A stretch of 64,000 nt of DNA from Weissella sagaensis (GCF_005405285.1 NZ_BJDT01000004.1:119411-183410), one strand, 5' to 3'. Positions 29,101 to 38,705 are shown, counted from the first letter of the stretch. Notes: generated by a model from the sequence alone, not told the origin. Program-made: numbers and translations.

Positions 29101-30762
29101 TTAATTTAAGCCAATGATATGACCCTCATTATCAATATCTATATCTAATGCTGCTGGATGCTTTGGTAATCCGGGCATTGTTAACACTGAACCAGTCAAT
29201 GCCACTAAGAAGCCTGCTCCTAATTTTGGTATAAATTCACGAATATGAATATCAAAATTTTCAGGAGCACCAATTTTATTTGGATTATCAGATAAGGAAT
29301 ATTGCGTTTTCGCCATAATTATTGGTAGCTTATCCCAACCATACTTTTTAAAGGTTTGTAATTGCTTAACAGCTTTATCTGACAGCACAACACTTTGACC
29401 ACCATAAATCTCATGAACAATATGTTCGATTTTTACCAACGCCTCATCATCGGGTTGATATAGTGGTTGATAATTTTTTGCTTTATCAGTCGCTAAAACG
29501 ACCCCTGTTGCTAATTCCTGAGCACCATCCCCACCTTGACTCCATACATCAGCAATATAGGCTGGCACATCAAATTTAGCAGCATACGCTTTAACCATGT
29601 TTAATTCTTCAATTGTATCCGCTGTAAATTGATTAATTGCGACAACTACTGGTACACCATAACGTTTCATACTCTTTAAATGGCGACCCAAATTAGCCAA
29701 TCCCTTTTGCAAAGCTTCTATATTTGGCGTGCTCAAGTTCTTTTTATCTTCACCACCGTGCATTTTTAATGCGCGTACCGTGGCTACAACCACAATCGTA
29801 TCCGGAACTTTCCCTAGTAATGGTACTTTAAAATCTAAGAATTTTTCACCACCTAAATCAGACCCAAAGCCGGCTTCTGTCACAACATAATCGGCTAAAT
29901 GCAAAGCTGACTTTGTGGCCAAAATTGAATTTGTTCCTTGTGCAATATTTGCAAATGGTCCACCATGAATTAAAGCCGGTGTATGTGCTAAAGTTTGAAC
30001 TAAATTCGGCTTAATAGCATCTTTTAACAACGTTGTAATGGCACCTGCAAACCCTAAATCAGATACTGTTACCGGTTCTTTATTATAATTATATCCCACC
30101 ACAATACGTGAAATACGTACTTTCATGTCAGCTAAATCTTTTGACAAAGTTAAAATCGCCATTAATTCTGAGGCAACTGTAATATCAAAACCATCTTCAC
30201 GTGGCACACCTGAAGTTGGTCCACCTAATCCAATTGTAACGTGACGTAGCGCACGATCGTTAACATCTAGTGCTCGTTTCCAAAGCATTCGTCGTGGATC
30301 TAGGTTAAATGGGTTTCCTTGATACAAACTGTTATCAACCAAAGCTGCCAAAGTATTATGAGCACTGGTTAAAGCGTGAAAATCTCCAGTAAAATGCATA
30401 TTAATATCAGCCATTGGTATCACTTGTGAATATCCACCACCAGTAGCACCACCTTTTAAGCCCATGACTGGTCCCAAAGATGGTTCACGTAAGGCAACCA
30501 TTGTTTTATGTTTTTGTGATGCCAAAGCATCTGCTAAACCAACCGTTACTGTTGACTTTCCTTCACCTGCTGGTGTTGGGTTAATCGACGTAACTAAAAT
30601 TAATTTACCCAATTTTTGTTGCTTTGTTCGCTCATGTAATTGAATTTTGGCTTTATCTCGTCCGTATGGTTCCCATTCATCTGACGTTAACCCTGCTTGT
30701 TGTGCAATCTTTTCAATTGGCCAAACATCTGCAGCTTGTGCAATATCAATATCTGTTTTCAT
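29101..30762 (-). CDS. fhs: Formate-tetrahydrofolate ligase
   Basis: This enzyme makes 10-formyl-THF from formate, THF and ATP, supplying one-carbon units for purine and fMet synthesis. The ATP loop [18 protein letters not shown] is near residue 65; other family motifs are [32 protein letters not shown] and [13 protein letters not shown]. The start ATG at 30762 ([13 protein letters not shown]) follows AGAGATGGGG; an ATG four codons up is too close to the ribosome binding site. About 553 residues, full length. Confidence 0.96.
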   Translation of the reverse strand: MKTDIDIAQAADVWPIEKIAQQAGLTSDEWEPYGRDKAKIQLHERTKQQKLGKLILVTSINPTPAGEGKSTVTVGLADALASQKHKTMVALREPSLGPVMGLKGGATGGGYSQVIPMADINMHFTGDFHALTSAHNTLAALVDNSLYQGNPFNLDPRRMLWKRALDVNDRALRHVTIGLGGPTSGVPREDGFDITVASELMAILTLSKDLADMKVRISRIVVGYNYNKEPVTVSDLGFAGAITTLLKDAIKPNLVQTLAHTPALIHGGPFANIAQGTNSILATKSALHLADYVVTEAGFGSDLGGEKFLDFKVPLLGKVPDTIVVVATVRALKMHGGEDKKNLSTPNIEALQKGLANLGRHLKSMKRYGVPVVVAINQFTADTIEELNMVKAYAAKFDVPAYIADVWSQGGDGAQELATGVVLATDKAKNYQPLYQPDDEALVKIEHIVHEIYGGQSVVLSDKAVKQLQTFKKYGWDKLPIIMAKTQYSLSDNPNKIGAPENFDIHIREFIPKLGAGFLVALTGSVLTMPGLPKHPAALDIDIDNEGHIIGLN

Positions 30763-30843
30763 AACTAACCCCATCTCTTATTATTTATTGCAGTCATTAT
30801 ATCATCATATGATTTAATTATCAGATAAAATTATTCCAATAAT

Positions 30844-30905
30844 AAAAAAGTTTACTAACGAAATATAGGTTCTATTACACTATACGATTCATTAATAAAC
30901 TTTTC
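30844..30905 (-). terminator. Intrinsic terminator of the amino acid ABC operon
   Basis: Minus strand: AAGTTTATTAATGAA pairs imperfectly with TTTCGTTAGTAAACTT and ends in six T. It lies 8 bp after the binding-protein gene. Confidence 0.78.
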
Positions 30906-30912
30906 ATTTTGA

Positions 30913-31746
30913 CTATTTATTATCTACCCCAAAATATTTTTGTGATAATTTATCTATGGTACCATCTGCTTTCGACTTAGCAAGGGCCTCATTAACTTTT
31001 TTGATTAATGTGACGTCACCTTTACGCATCCCTACGCCATACGAATCTTCACCAAAATTAGTATCAATTATTTTAAAGGATTGTGGATCCTTTTCATGCG
31101 CAATATAATAACCTGCATAGTCAGCATCTATTAATACTGCATTTAAACGACCTACTTGCAAGTCATTCAACGCTTTATCAAAAGTGTCATACGGTTGTGC
31201 ATCAGCGCCAACAATTTTCTTTAACTTATTTCCCTTCTCGTTATAAGTTAACAGACCTGAAGAGCCGGTCTGAGCACCGAGATTCTTACCCTTTAAATCC
31301 TGTAAATTATTAATTTGTTGATTCTTCATTGAGACAATCACCTGTTTATCATGATGATATGAATCGGAAAAAGCAACCTTTTTAGCACGATCAGCATTTT
31401 TTGTATAACCATTCCAAATCATGTCAATGTGTCCGGTCTTTAGTTCCGTTTCTTTCATTGACCAATCAATTACTTGGAACTTTGCTTTTAGCCCAATTTT
31501 TTTCAAACTTTGTCGCGCTAGTTCAACATCATACCCAACTAACTGACCATCCTTATTACGAAATCCCATTGGTACGAAAGTATCATCAATACCAACAACA
31601 ACTGTTTTATCAGCTGTCACTTGGCGCCACGTATCTTGGCTATGAATTGTTCGATACCAAAAGAAACTAGCAATAACGGCAATGACAAGTAGTACTAACC
31701 CATTTCCGATTAACTGACGACGCCAATTTATTTTTGGTTTAATCAT
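30913..31746 (-). CDS. Polar amino acid ABC transporter, substrate-binding protein
   Basis: The 277-residue protein belongs to extracellular solute-binding family 3: VVVGIDDTFVPMGFRNKDGQ, VGYDVELARQSLKKIG, then ELKTGHIDMIWNGYTKNA and GKNLGAQTGSSG. It is anchored by an uncleaved N-terminal membrane segment (LIGNGLVLLVIAVIASFFWY), and there is no lipobox cysteine, unlike most Gram-positive homologues. It is last in an operon with a permease and an ATPase and overlaps the ATPase gene by 4 bp. The amino acid is not clear; the T-box upstream offers His or Met. Confidence 0.9.
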   Translation of the reverse strand: MIKPKINWRRQLIGNGLVLLVIAVIASFFWYRTIHSQDTWRQVTADKTVVVGIDDTFVPMGFRNKDGQLVGYDVELARQSLKKIGLKAKFQVIDWSMKETELKTGHIDMIWNGYTKNADRAKKVAFSDSYHHDKQVIVSMKNQQINNLQDLKGKNLGAQTGSSGLLTYNEKGNKLKKIVGADAQPYDTFDKALNDLQVGRLNAVLIDADYAGYYIAHEKDPQSFKIIDTNFGEDSYGVGMRKGDVTLIKKVNEALAKSKADGTIDKLSQKYFGVDNK

Positions 31747-32393
31747 AGACTTCCTCCTCGCAAAACATCTGCACCAAAATCAAACGTTTGATCAGCAACT
31801 GCCTGTGCAAAGGGTAAATCATGCGTCACAATCAATTGCGTAACACCTTGCGTTTTCAGTTGATTAATTACCTTAACAACACGTTTTGTTGATTCAGCAT
31901 CCAATCCCGAAGTTGGCTCATCATAAGCTAAAATACCCGGCTTCATTGCCAAAGCTCTTGCAATCGCCACACGTTGTTTTTGACCACCTGATAATTGAAA
32001 AGGATATTGGTTCATTTGTTCAGCTAAACCAAGATTTTTTAACAACTCCTCTGCATGATTCTCTGCTTCTTTTTTAGTCGCTTTTTTTACTAATTGTGGT
32101 GCTAACGCAACGTTTTGCTTCACCGTATAATGTGGAAATAAATTAAAATCTTGAAATATAACCCCCACCTGAGCGCCTTGTCGATTTCCCGTAATATCTA
32201 ACAATTCATTATCTAAGACTAATTCACCCTGATCTGCTGGCAGCAATCCAGCTAAAATACGTAAAAAAGTTGTTTTGCCAATTCCTGATGGCCCCACGAT
32301 ACTCAAAACTTCCCCATCATTTATTGTTAGATTCATTTCTTTAAAAATAACACGTTCACCAAAAACCTTAGCCAAATTCTTAATCTCTAACAT
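31743..32393 (-). CDS. Amino acid ABC transporter, ATP-binding protein
   Basis: The 216-residue protein is an ABC ATPase: Walker A GPSGIGKTTFL, Q-loop GVIFQDFNLFPHYTV, signature LSGGQKQRVAIARAL, Walker B GILAYDEPTSGLD and the H-loop TQLIVTHD. It is of the polar amino acid (GlnQ/HisP-like) class, slightly shorter than the usual 240 residues at the C-terminus. It sits between permease and binding protein. Confidence 0.93.
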   Translation of the reverse strand: MLEIKNLAKVFGERVIFKEMNLTINDGEVLSIVGPSGIGKTTFLRILAGLLPADQGELVLDNELLDITGNRQGAQVGVIFQDFNLFPHYTVKQNVALAPQLVKKATKKEAENHAEELLKNLGLAEQMNQYPFQLSGGQKQRVAIARALAMKPGILAYDEPTSGLDAESTKRVVKVINQLKTQGVTQLIVTHDLPFAQAVADQTFDFGADVLRGGSL

Positions 32394-32404
32394 ATGCTTA
32401 CTCC

Positions 32405-33049
32405 TTAACGATAAAAATTCATTTTTTTCTCTATACGACGTTGAATAAGTGTTGCTAAAGCAATTAGAATCAAATAAATGACTCCCACCAATAAATATGG
32501 TATTAATGTCACATCACGTGAAGCTGCGATGTTACCAGCACGCATTAAATCGCCTAACCCAATGACATAGACCAACGATGAATCTTTTACTAAGTTAACA
32601 ACTTCGTTTCCAACCGAGGGCATTACAATCTTTGTCACTTGTGGAAAAATAATTTTCCACATCGTTTGTAATTTACTTAATCCCAAAACTTGTGCCCCAT
32701 CATATTGGCCTTGTGGAATACTTTGAATACCGCCACGGAATATTTCAGCAAAGTAAGCAGCATAGTTAAGGATAAAGGTAATTACGGCTGCCTCAAAACG
32801 TGGTAATGTCATGATATTAGCAAGACTCAAGCCATAGTAGACAAATACGATTTGCAATAATAGTGGTGTGCCCCGCATTACCCATACATAAGTATTCATA
32901 ACCCACTTTAGTAGATAGATATCTGATCGCAATGCCAACGAAATCAACATTCCTAATGGTACCGATCCAATTAATGTTAGTACAAATACACCAATTGTCA
33001 TTTTTAACCCATTTAATAAACTTGGCAAAATTTGCATCATATAGTCCAT
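32405..33049 (-). CDS. Amino acid ABC transporter, permease protein
   Basis: The 214-residue permease has five membrane segments and the His/Glu/Gln-family coupling region LNYAAYFAEIFRGGIQSIP followed by GQYDGAQVLGLS. The ATG at 33049 (MDYMMQILPSLL) follows AGGAG at 8 nt; a longer frame adds residues that overlap the T-box terminator region. First gene of the operon, with a T-box leader. Confidence 0.93.
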   Translation of the reverse strand: MDYMMQILPSLLNGLKMTIGVFVLTLIGSVPLGMLISLALRSDIYLLKWVMNTYVWVMRGTPLLLQIVFVYYGLSLANIMTLPRFEAAVITFILNYAAYFAEIFRGGIQSIPQGQYDGAQVLGLSKLQTMWKIIFPQVTKIVMPSVGNEVVNLVKDSSLVYVIGLGDLMRAGNIAASRDVTLIPYLLVGVIYLILIALATLIQRRIEKKMNFYR

Positions 33050-33065
33050 ACGTTGTCTCCTTAAA

Positions 33066-33345
33066 ATTAAATAAAAAAAGCCCTCAAGCAATCACACAAA
33101 TTGCTTGAGGACGATTAATCGTGGTTCCACCTCAGTTTAACTAATCATTACTAATTAGTACTCTAATCCCTTTAAACTTAAAAGGGATTCATGAATAACG
33201 TCATGACACGGGAACGATTAGGCTCCAATAATCTTGGGTGTGGTTCATCTAATATCTTGGTTACTTCTCAGCTTTAGCGTAACTCTCTAAACAAAATTTT
33301 TAGACTACTCTTCCAATCAAATTTTTCTATAATTACTGTTTACAA
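33066..33345 (-). promoter_or_regulatory. T-box leader of the amino acid ABC transporter
   Basis: The minus strand has the T-box core GAGGTGGAACCACG at 33120-33133. A terminator follows (CCTCAAGCAA/TTGCTTGAGG, 33082-33110, then seven T). Upstream is a long structured region with AGAGAGTTACG near its 5' end. In my hand fold the specifier region reads GTCATGACG next to the basal stem, so CAT (His) and ATG (Met) are both possible; I could not settle which. Confidence 0.85.
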
Positions 33346-33377
33346 TAATATAGATTAAATTAACTTATAAGTCAACA

Positions 33378-33998
33378 TTATCTTTTCATATTTCTTTGCG
33401 TGCGCGAATCTAAAATAATCCGTCCATTTAAATCTCTTGGTGTCACATTATACGATGAAATATCTGGCTGTTTAGTTGCATTATATAAATACATAATAAG
33501 TTCATATACAATAATTAATAACATTAAGTTGACAATTATTGTTGGAAATAAACGAAACATAATAAAATTCGTAATACTTAGATTAACTAAATTAATAATA
33601 CCAAAAACAGAGTAATCATAAATCATATAAACTGTTGTCGAAACAAACCAAACAGCTAATGACGATAACCAACTATAATCTAAATACCTTTGAATAAATT
33701 CAGCTAATTTTAAAATTAATAAAAAACCAATTGCTGACGGACCAATAATACCCGTATAAAAAATATCAATAACTAACCCAGCAAAAAAAGCAATTGTGTA
33801 TAGCCAATAAGATTTAATTTGTTTCGTGTGGCCTGTCATAACTGGCATCATCACCACTATTAATGATAATAATGGCGTTGCTGCCATCGGTAATTTAAAT
33901 AATATTGGCGCCAAATATAATGAAATACCACCATCAAGCATGACAGCAATAATCACTAAAATAAAATGGATCCACGTTGTACTAACATATTTAAGCAT
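33378..33998 (-). CDS. mreD: Rod shape-determining protein MreD
   Basis: The 206-residue integral membrane protein has about six segments and an MreD-like pattern (ISLYLAPILF, LVIDIFYTGIIGPSAIGFLL). MreD works with MreB and MreC in the elongasome. The family is poorly conserved, so the call rests on topology, on the IDIFYTGIIG motif, and on the nearby mreB and mreC. It is separated from mreC by a plus-strand carbonic anhydrase gene. GGAG precedes the ATG. The C-terminal 30 residues are polar. Confidence 0.85.
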   Translation of the reverse strand: MLKYVSTTWIHFILVIIAVMLDGGISLYLAPILFKLPMAATPLLSLIVVMMPVMTGHTKQIKSYWLYTIAFFAGLVIDIFYTGIIGPSAIGFLLILKLAEFIQRYLDYSWLSSLAVWFVSTTVYMIYDYSVFGIINLVNLSITNFIMFRLFPTIIVNLMLLIIVYELIMYLYNATKQPDISSYNVTPRDLNGRIILDSRTQRNMKR

Positions 33999-34147
33999 AA
34001 TTATTCTCCATCAATGTTACAAAATTGGTAACTACATAATAGTAGCCCGTTTAGAACTTACTCGTCAACTCATTTACAAAAATTTTTCTTCCATAATTTA
34101 TCCAAACTGCTACACTAAGTATATGATATTTTATAAGGAGAATACCA

Positions 34148-34774
34148 ATGGAACAATTAGACTATTCAAACCAAGCTGCCTGGACACGTATATCAGGTGA
34201 TAAGCAATCTCCAATTGCTTTGTCAGATACATTAGCTGTTGAAATTAATTTTGAAACAATTTTATCATTTAATTATAAACATCTTGCTAACTATGTCCGT
34301 GATACTGGCGCTGGTATTGAAGTTGGGTTAGAAGGAACTGCTAGCATTGGTAATAGACCATTTCGTTTAAAACAATTTCATATTCATACACCTAGTGAAC
34401 ATACTGTCAATGATATCTCATATGATGCTGAAATTCATTTTGTCCATGAGGCAAGCGATGGTCGCTTAGCTGTCGTAGCTATTCTCGTACAAAGTGGAAA
34501 CGCTAGCCAAACTTATGATGCTGTATTAGCTCATATGAACAAAACCGAGCATTTTGAGATTCCCATTGATGACATCATGCCAGTAAGTAAAGCATATTAT
34601 CACTATATTGGATCACTAACAACACCACCATTGACTGAAAATGTTGAATGGTATGTCTTAAAGCAGCCTGTTACGTTATCAGTAGAACAATTAAATCATT
34701 TAAAGACATTTTATTCTCACAATAATCGTGACTTACAAGCTTTAAATGGTCGACCAATTATTTCATCAAATTAA
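34148..34774 (+). CDS. Alpha-class carbonic anhydrase, apparently cytoplasmic
   Basis: The enzyme interconverts CO2 and bicarbonate. The 208-residue protein has the alpha-CA start DKQSPIAL, zinc ligands in QFHIHTPSEH (two His) and AEIHFVHEA (third His), and the later SLTTPPLTENVEW motif. Most bacterial alpha-CAs are exported, but this one has no signal peptide (MEQLDYSNQAAWTR). GGAG precedes the ATG at 7 nt. It is a single gene on the plus strand, inserted between mreD and mreC, with a terminator at 34786. It contains no cysteine, so the usual disulfide is absent. Confidence 0.92.
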   Translation: MEQLDYSNQAAWTRISGDKQSPIALSDTLAVEINFETILSFNYKHLANYVRDTGAGIEVGLEGTASIGNRPFRLKQFHIHTPSEHTVNDISYDAEIHFVHEASDGRLAVVAILVQSGNASQTYDAVLAHMNKTEHFEIPIDDIMPVSKAYYHYIGSLTTPPLTENVEWYVLKQPVTLSVEQLNHLKTFYSHNNRDLQALNGRPIISSN

Positions 34775-34785
34775 AAAATTAAAAA

Positions 34786-34846
34786 AGAGAACGAAAAGAC
34801 CTTATCAGTTAAAAATCTGACAGTCATCTTTCGTTCTCCTTTTTAT
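34786..34846. terminator. Bidirectional terminator between carbonic anhydrase and mreC
   Basis: AGAGAACGAAAAGAC pairs imperfectly with GTCATCTTTCGTTCTCC. The plus strand continues with T-rich sequence and the minus strand has TTTTTTAATTTTTTAA, so both convergent genes can use it. Confidence 0.82.
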
Positions 34847-34847
34847 T

Positions 34848-35693
34848 TTAAGGAATTGCGACGCTCACAACTGGAATGTTATTGAAGTCTGTCGCTGGTT
34901 TAATATAAATTTTCTTTGATAGACCATAATTATCACTTCCCACGCGCTCAACCTTACCAACATACAATCCGGCTGGTGTAACACCACCAAGACCACTAGT
35001 TGTTACTAAATCGCCTTTTTTAACTGAAACATCAGACGTAATTTGTCCCATCACAATTAAATTATCTGACTGATTAAAATTAGTAATAATACCGTCAACT
35101 GACTCGCCTGCACCATTTTGAATACGAATAGCAAAACGATCAGCAATTTGATTATTATCCGATAGTAATTCAACCTTTGCATTTGTTGTATTAACTTCTG
35201 TAATGCGACCGATTAAGCCACCTGAACCCATGACAGATAAGCCTTTTTTCAACCCGGCATTTGTTCCTTTATCCAAGATAAGTTGACTCTGCCAATTACT
35301 TGGTGAACGTGATGTTACAACAGCATTCACAACTTTGTAATCTGTTAATGTATCACCGATTTTTAATTGATCTTTTAATGCACGATTTTCTTGTTGTAAC
35401 ACTTGTAACTGCACTTTTGTTTGTGCTAAATCATCAACTTTTTTTGTCAAACGCTCATTTTCTTGATAAGTATCTGTTAGCTTATCAAGTGAATCATAGC
35501 CACCATGGACCAATTTTAGTGGTGCATTCACAATTTTAGAAGTCCAACCTGACACATCCGATACAACTCGAGCTGGTAAAGATGGCTCTTCTTGTGAATT
35601 GTGGGCCTTTGCACCTAATGTAATCACCCCAATTGTTGCAATGACAACAATTACACCAATCACTAATCGACGTGACGTAAAGATATTCTTCAT
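34848..35693 (-). CDS. mreC: Rod shape-determining protein MreC
   Basis: The 281-residue bitopic protein has one N-terminal membrane anchor (LVIGVIVVIATIGVITLGA), a coiled coil (TYQENERLTKKVDDLAQTKV) and a beta-barrel core with IVTTSG-type motifs (GDLVTTSGLGGVTPAGLYVG). MreC links MreB filaments to the wall synthases outside. It follows mreB by 131 bp. mreD is not next to it here. Confidence 0.95.
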   Translation of the reverse strand: MKNIFTSRRLVIGVIVVIATIGVITLGAKAHNSQEEPSLPARVVSDVSGWTSKIVNAPLKLVHGGYDSLDKLTDTYQENERLTKKVDDLAQTKVQLQVLQQENRALKDQLKIGDTLTDYKVVNAVVTSRSPSNWQSQLILDKGTNAGLKKGLSVMGSGGLIGRITEVNTTNAKVELLSDNNQIADRFAIRIQNGAGESVDGIITNFNQSDNLIVMGQITSDVSVKKGDLVTTSGLGGVTPAGLYVGKVERVGSDNYGLSKKIYIKPATDFNNIPVVSVAIP

Positions 35694-35770
35694 CTTAAAA
35701 TTGCCCTTCGTTTCTCTTAGTCTATTATGCTTAGCAAGTTATATTATTGTTCAATTCTAACATATAATAA

Positions 35771-35803
35771 ACTCCCCGCATTATAGTTTATAATACGGGG
35801 TAG
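35771..35803 (-). other. Stable hairpin between mreB and mreC
   Basis: ACTCCCCGCATTATA pairs with TATAATACGGGGTAGT with small bulges. On the minus strand it is followed by AGTTTATTATAT, a weak T-tract, so it could partly attenuate read-through from mreB into mreC. Confidence 0.5.
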
Positions 35804-35824
35804 TCATAATCTAAGACTCGTCGC

Positions 35825-36829
35825 CTAATTGTTCTTTAAAACATCAATAGACTTTAAAGCCTCACCAGTACCAATAACTACAGCATCCAATGGTTCTGGT
35901 GCTACAAATACAGGCACCTTAGTTGCTTCAGCAATCACTTCATCTAAGTGAGCCAATTGCGCACCACCACCTGTCAAAACAACACCACGATCAATCACAT
36001 CCGCAGCAATTTCGGGTGACGTTTCTTCCAACGTTTCTTTAATCGCAACGATAACTTCAGCAACAACATCTTTAATAGCATCTGCAATGTCACTAGCTTT
36101 AATATCAATTGTTTTAGGTAACCCCGTCACTAAGTCACGTCCACGAGCAGTGGTACCCTCCATGTCCTCAGCAGCTTCAAGATCTGCTGAACCAACTGCC
36201 ATCTTTAAACGTTCTGCAGTTTGTTCACCAATTAAGACTGAGTACTTTTGGCGGACATAAGTCATGATTGCCTCATCAATTTTGTCCCCGGCCATTCGTA
36301 TTGAACGAGATGACACAATACCACCAAGTGAAATTGTGGCAACATCTGTTGTTCCACCACCTAAATCAACAACCATTGATCCAGTTGGTTCCATAACTGG
36401 TAACCCTGCACCAACTGCTGCAGCAAACGGCTCTTCAATCACATATGCATCACGTGCACCAGCAACACGAGCCGCGTCAATAACTGCGCGACGTTCAACT
36501 GCCGTCACACCTGATGGGACACCAATTGTAACGTAAGGCTTAGGTCCGCGTGTTCCTAAGGCCTTACCCAAATAATACTTAAGCATTGCAACTGTCGTTT
36601 CATAATCTGCAATAACACCGTCACGCATTGGACGAATCGCTGTAATTGAACCAGGTGTTCGACCTAGCATTTCCTTAGCAGCAGTTCCAACGGCAACGAC
36701 CTCATTTGTCTTTGTATTACGTGCGACAACTGAGGGCTCACGAAGCACAATTCCTTTACCTTCAATATAGACTAACGTATTAGCTGTTCCTAAGTCTATT
36801 CCAACATTTCGAGTTCCAAATGAAAACAC
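35825..36829 (-). CDS. mreB: Rod shape-determining protein MreB
   Basis: The 334-residue actin-like ATPase directs lateral wall synthesis. Motifs: [39 protein letters not shown], and [19 protein letters not shown]. The start codon is GTG at 36829, preceded by AAGGGA; no in-frame ATG fits. Length is that of the family. Confidence 0.96.
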   Translation of the reverse strand: MFSFGTRNVGIDLGTANTLVYIEGKGIVLREPSVVARNTKTNEVVAVGTAAKEMLGRTPGSITAIRPMRDGVIADYETTVAMLKYYLGKALGTRGPKPYVTIGVPSGVTAVERRAVIDAARVAGARDAYVIEEPFAAAVGAGLPVMEPTGSMVVDLGGGTTDVATISLGGIVSSRSIRMAGDKIDEAIMTYVRQKYSVLIGEQTAERLKMAVGSADLEAAEDMEGTTARGRDLVTGLPKTIDIKASDIADAIKDVVAEVIVAIKETLEETSPEIAADVIDRGVVLTGGGAQLAHLDEVIAEATKVPVFVAPEPLDAVVIGTGEALKSIDVLKNN

Positions 36830-36913
36830 AGCATTTCCCTTTTCTTTATTTATTTTGATAATTCTACTAAATGTACTTTTAACAAAGCACCATGTAATTT
36901 CTTATTAATTTTA

Positions 36914-37348
36914 TCACATGTTGTTGAACTTAGTCCATAAATCAATTAGTGTTTCTAATTCTACATTTGGTAATAAATTTTCACTTCGATAACTTCGATA
37001 ACCACGAGACGAGATAATCATAAAATCCAAAAAATGAAACTGCATTAACTGCCCACATATCGCCATTTGAGTCATTGCAAGATGATCAGCATTTGATGCA
37101 GTTAAATTACCACTTGGATGATTATGACACAAAATAAAGCCATACGCATTATGAGCGACTAAGTGACGGAAAACATCACGCGGATGGATATTAACACTAT
37201 CTAAAGTTCCCAATGCTACCTGATAGATATCAATAATTGTCATTTGTGTCGTTACAGCAATTACCCAACAACCTTCTTGTGGGGATTGTGCATAGCGTTG
37301 AATCAATAAATCTCCTAATTGTCGTACTGATGAAATTTTAATTGTCAT
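36914..37348 (-). CDS. Short RadC/JAB-domain protein
   Basis: The protein has the RadC JAMM/MPN-like core: RDVFRHLVAHNAYGFILCHN, then HPSGN and SNADHLAM, and a C-terminal LDFMIISSRGYRSYR. It is only 144 residues from the ATG at 37348 (GGAGG upstream) and lacks the N-terminal helix-hairpin-helix part of full RadC (about 220). RadC function is not settled despite the name. It lies just upstream of mreB on the same strand, as in many Firmicutes (radC-mreB). Confidence 0.82.
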   Translation of the reverse strand: MTIKISSVRQLGDLLIQRYAQSPQEGCWVIAVTTQMTIIDIYQVALGTLDSVNIHPRDVFRHLVAHNAYGFILCHNHPSGNLTASNADHLAMTQMAICGQLMQFHFLDFMIISSRGYRSYRSENLLPNVELETLIDLWTKFNNM

Positions 37349-37458
37349 AACTTGCCTCCAACAATAAAGACGACTTTCTGTCAATTTTTTCCTCTTTGTT
37401 TTATTTCTAGGCGTATAATAGATAGTTGAATCATTTATAAAAATTGAGGTGTGTTAAT

Positions 37459-37803
37459 ATGCGAGTAAGAAAATTCAGTCCCCTACGTATCCCGGCAAAT
37501 AACGTTCCAAATACAGTCCGCTTTTATCGTGAAGTTTTTGATTTACCAACAGAATTTGGGATTAATGAAGCTCGTCATTTATATTTTGACAAGCAATCAA
37601 TCATCTTTCATGAAGAACCCGATGCTGAACCAATTACTGTACAAGTTGTGGTTCGTGATCATCAAGAAACCGTAATTAATCACTTAATTAATTACGAAGT
37701 TACACAGACTAAACCTGCTACTGAAAGCGAAGATGGTCGCCATGTTATTTTTTATATTGACGATATTGATGGCAATCACATTGAAGTTATTGCAAATAAA
37801 TAA
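37459..37803 (+). CDS. VOC (glyoxalase-like) family protein
   Basis: The 114-residue protein has the vicinal oxygen chelate pattern: PANNVPNTVRFYREVFDLPT, then FDKQSIIFHEEP, and DDIDGNHIEVIA at the end (typical of D-PDGN-IE). The metal-ligand positions look present but the substrate cannot be told. The ATG at 37459 follows GAGGT. A TATAAT -10 lies 36 bp upstream. It is divergent from the radC-like gene. Confidence 0.82.
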   Translation: MRVRKFSPLRIPANNVPNTVRFYREVFDLPTEFGINEARHLYFDKQSIIFHEEPDAEPITVQVVVRDHQETVINHLINYEVTQTKPATESEDGRHVIFYIDDIDGNHIEVIANK

Positions 37804-37833
37804 TAGCGATTATATTTTAACAATTAATATTAT

Positions 37834-37877
37834 AAAAAGGACACCAAGCAAAATTTTGCTTTGATGTCCTTTTTTAT
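37834..37877. terminator. Bidirectional terminator
   Basis: AAAAAGGACACCAAGC and GCTTTGATGTCCTTTTT form a stem of about 19 bp between the convergent VOC and HTH genes, with A-run and T-run on either side. Confidence 0.88.
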
Positions 37878-38705
37878 TTATATCTTTTTTTGCCAAGTAT
37901 TGGTTAAAACATCACCATTTTCAAACATATTTTGCATTCGTAACTGTTTAGCTATCAATAATGCTTCGTGAGCAGATTCCCAATTTTGCTCAACCAATTG
38001 ATTGACTAAATTAGACCACCAAGCAAATCCCATCGCATCGCGCGGTTGCTCAATCATCCAGGCAGCGACTTCTTCAAAAATTTCTTGTGGCCGTTCAGGC
38101 TCGTTTAATAACATCACCAAAAACTGTGCAGACATTGTATTTAAAAGTTCCATCGTATGATGTGGCCATTTTTTTGCCCAAATAACTGTCAAATAATCAG
38201 CAACCTGTTGTACTGGTAACTCTGTAATTACTGGTGCTAACAACGCCACATCCATTTCCCGCCAAATTGTAACTGCTTCAAATGAATCAATTAATATCTT
38301 TTTTGCAATTTGTGAATGTTCATTTGGAATGATTTTGGCATGTAATACGTCTGCTAAACTAGCAACCCGTAAATAACCCCGAGCCATTGTATTACGAAAC
38401 AAATGATACCCTCGACGACTAATATCTTTTATTTTATCAGCATCATGTTCTTTATCGGCTTCTTGTAGTGCATTAATTAATCCCTCAACAGTATCTAACC
38501 TATTTACTAGTTCCGTATTAACTTCGGTCCCAGTTAATAATAAATGACTCATTAATGAAATAAAACTTTCCGCAGGTAAATCATTTTCATCATTTAAATA
38601 GCGATAGTAACGGTTACGACTAATCCCAATATTAGCTAGTTCACGAACCGGAATGTCATTAGCTTGCCGAATAGCATTAATTCGATTTCGATCAATTAAA
38701 CTCAT
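37878..38705 (-). CDS. HTH regulator with a helical (TPR/Rgg-like) C-terminal domain
   Basis: The 275-residue protein has an N-terminal helix-turn-helix-like region (INAIRQANDIPVRELANI then ISRNRYYRYLND) and an all-helical C-terminal part of about 200 residues, the architecture of Rgg/RNPP-type regulators. I do not recognise the subfamily and see no peptide pheromone gene nearby. The ATG at 38705 follows AAGGGG at 8 nt; an upstream ATG would overlap that site. The gene is monocistronic. Confidence 0.65.
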   Translation of the reverse strand: MSLIDRNRINAIRQANDIPVRELANIGISRNRYYRYLNDENDLPAESFISLMSHLLLTGTEVNTELVNRLDTVEGLINALQEADKEHDADKIKDISRRGYHLFRNTMARGYLRVASLADVLHAKIIPNEHSQIAKKILIDSFEAVTIWREMDVALLAPVITELPVQQVADYLTVIWAKKWPHHTMELLNTMSAQFLVMLLNEPERPQEIFEEVAAWMIEQPRDAMGFAWWSNLVNQLVEQNWESAHEALLIAKQLRMQNMFENGDVLTNTWQKKI

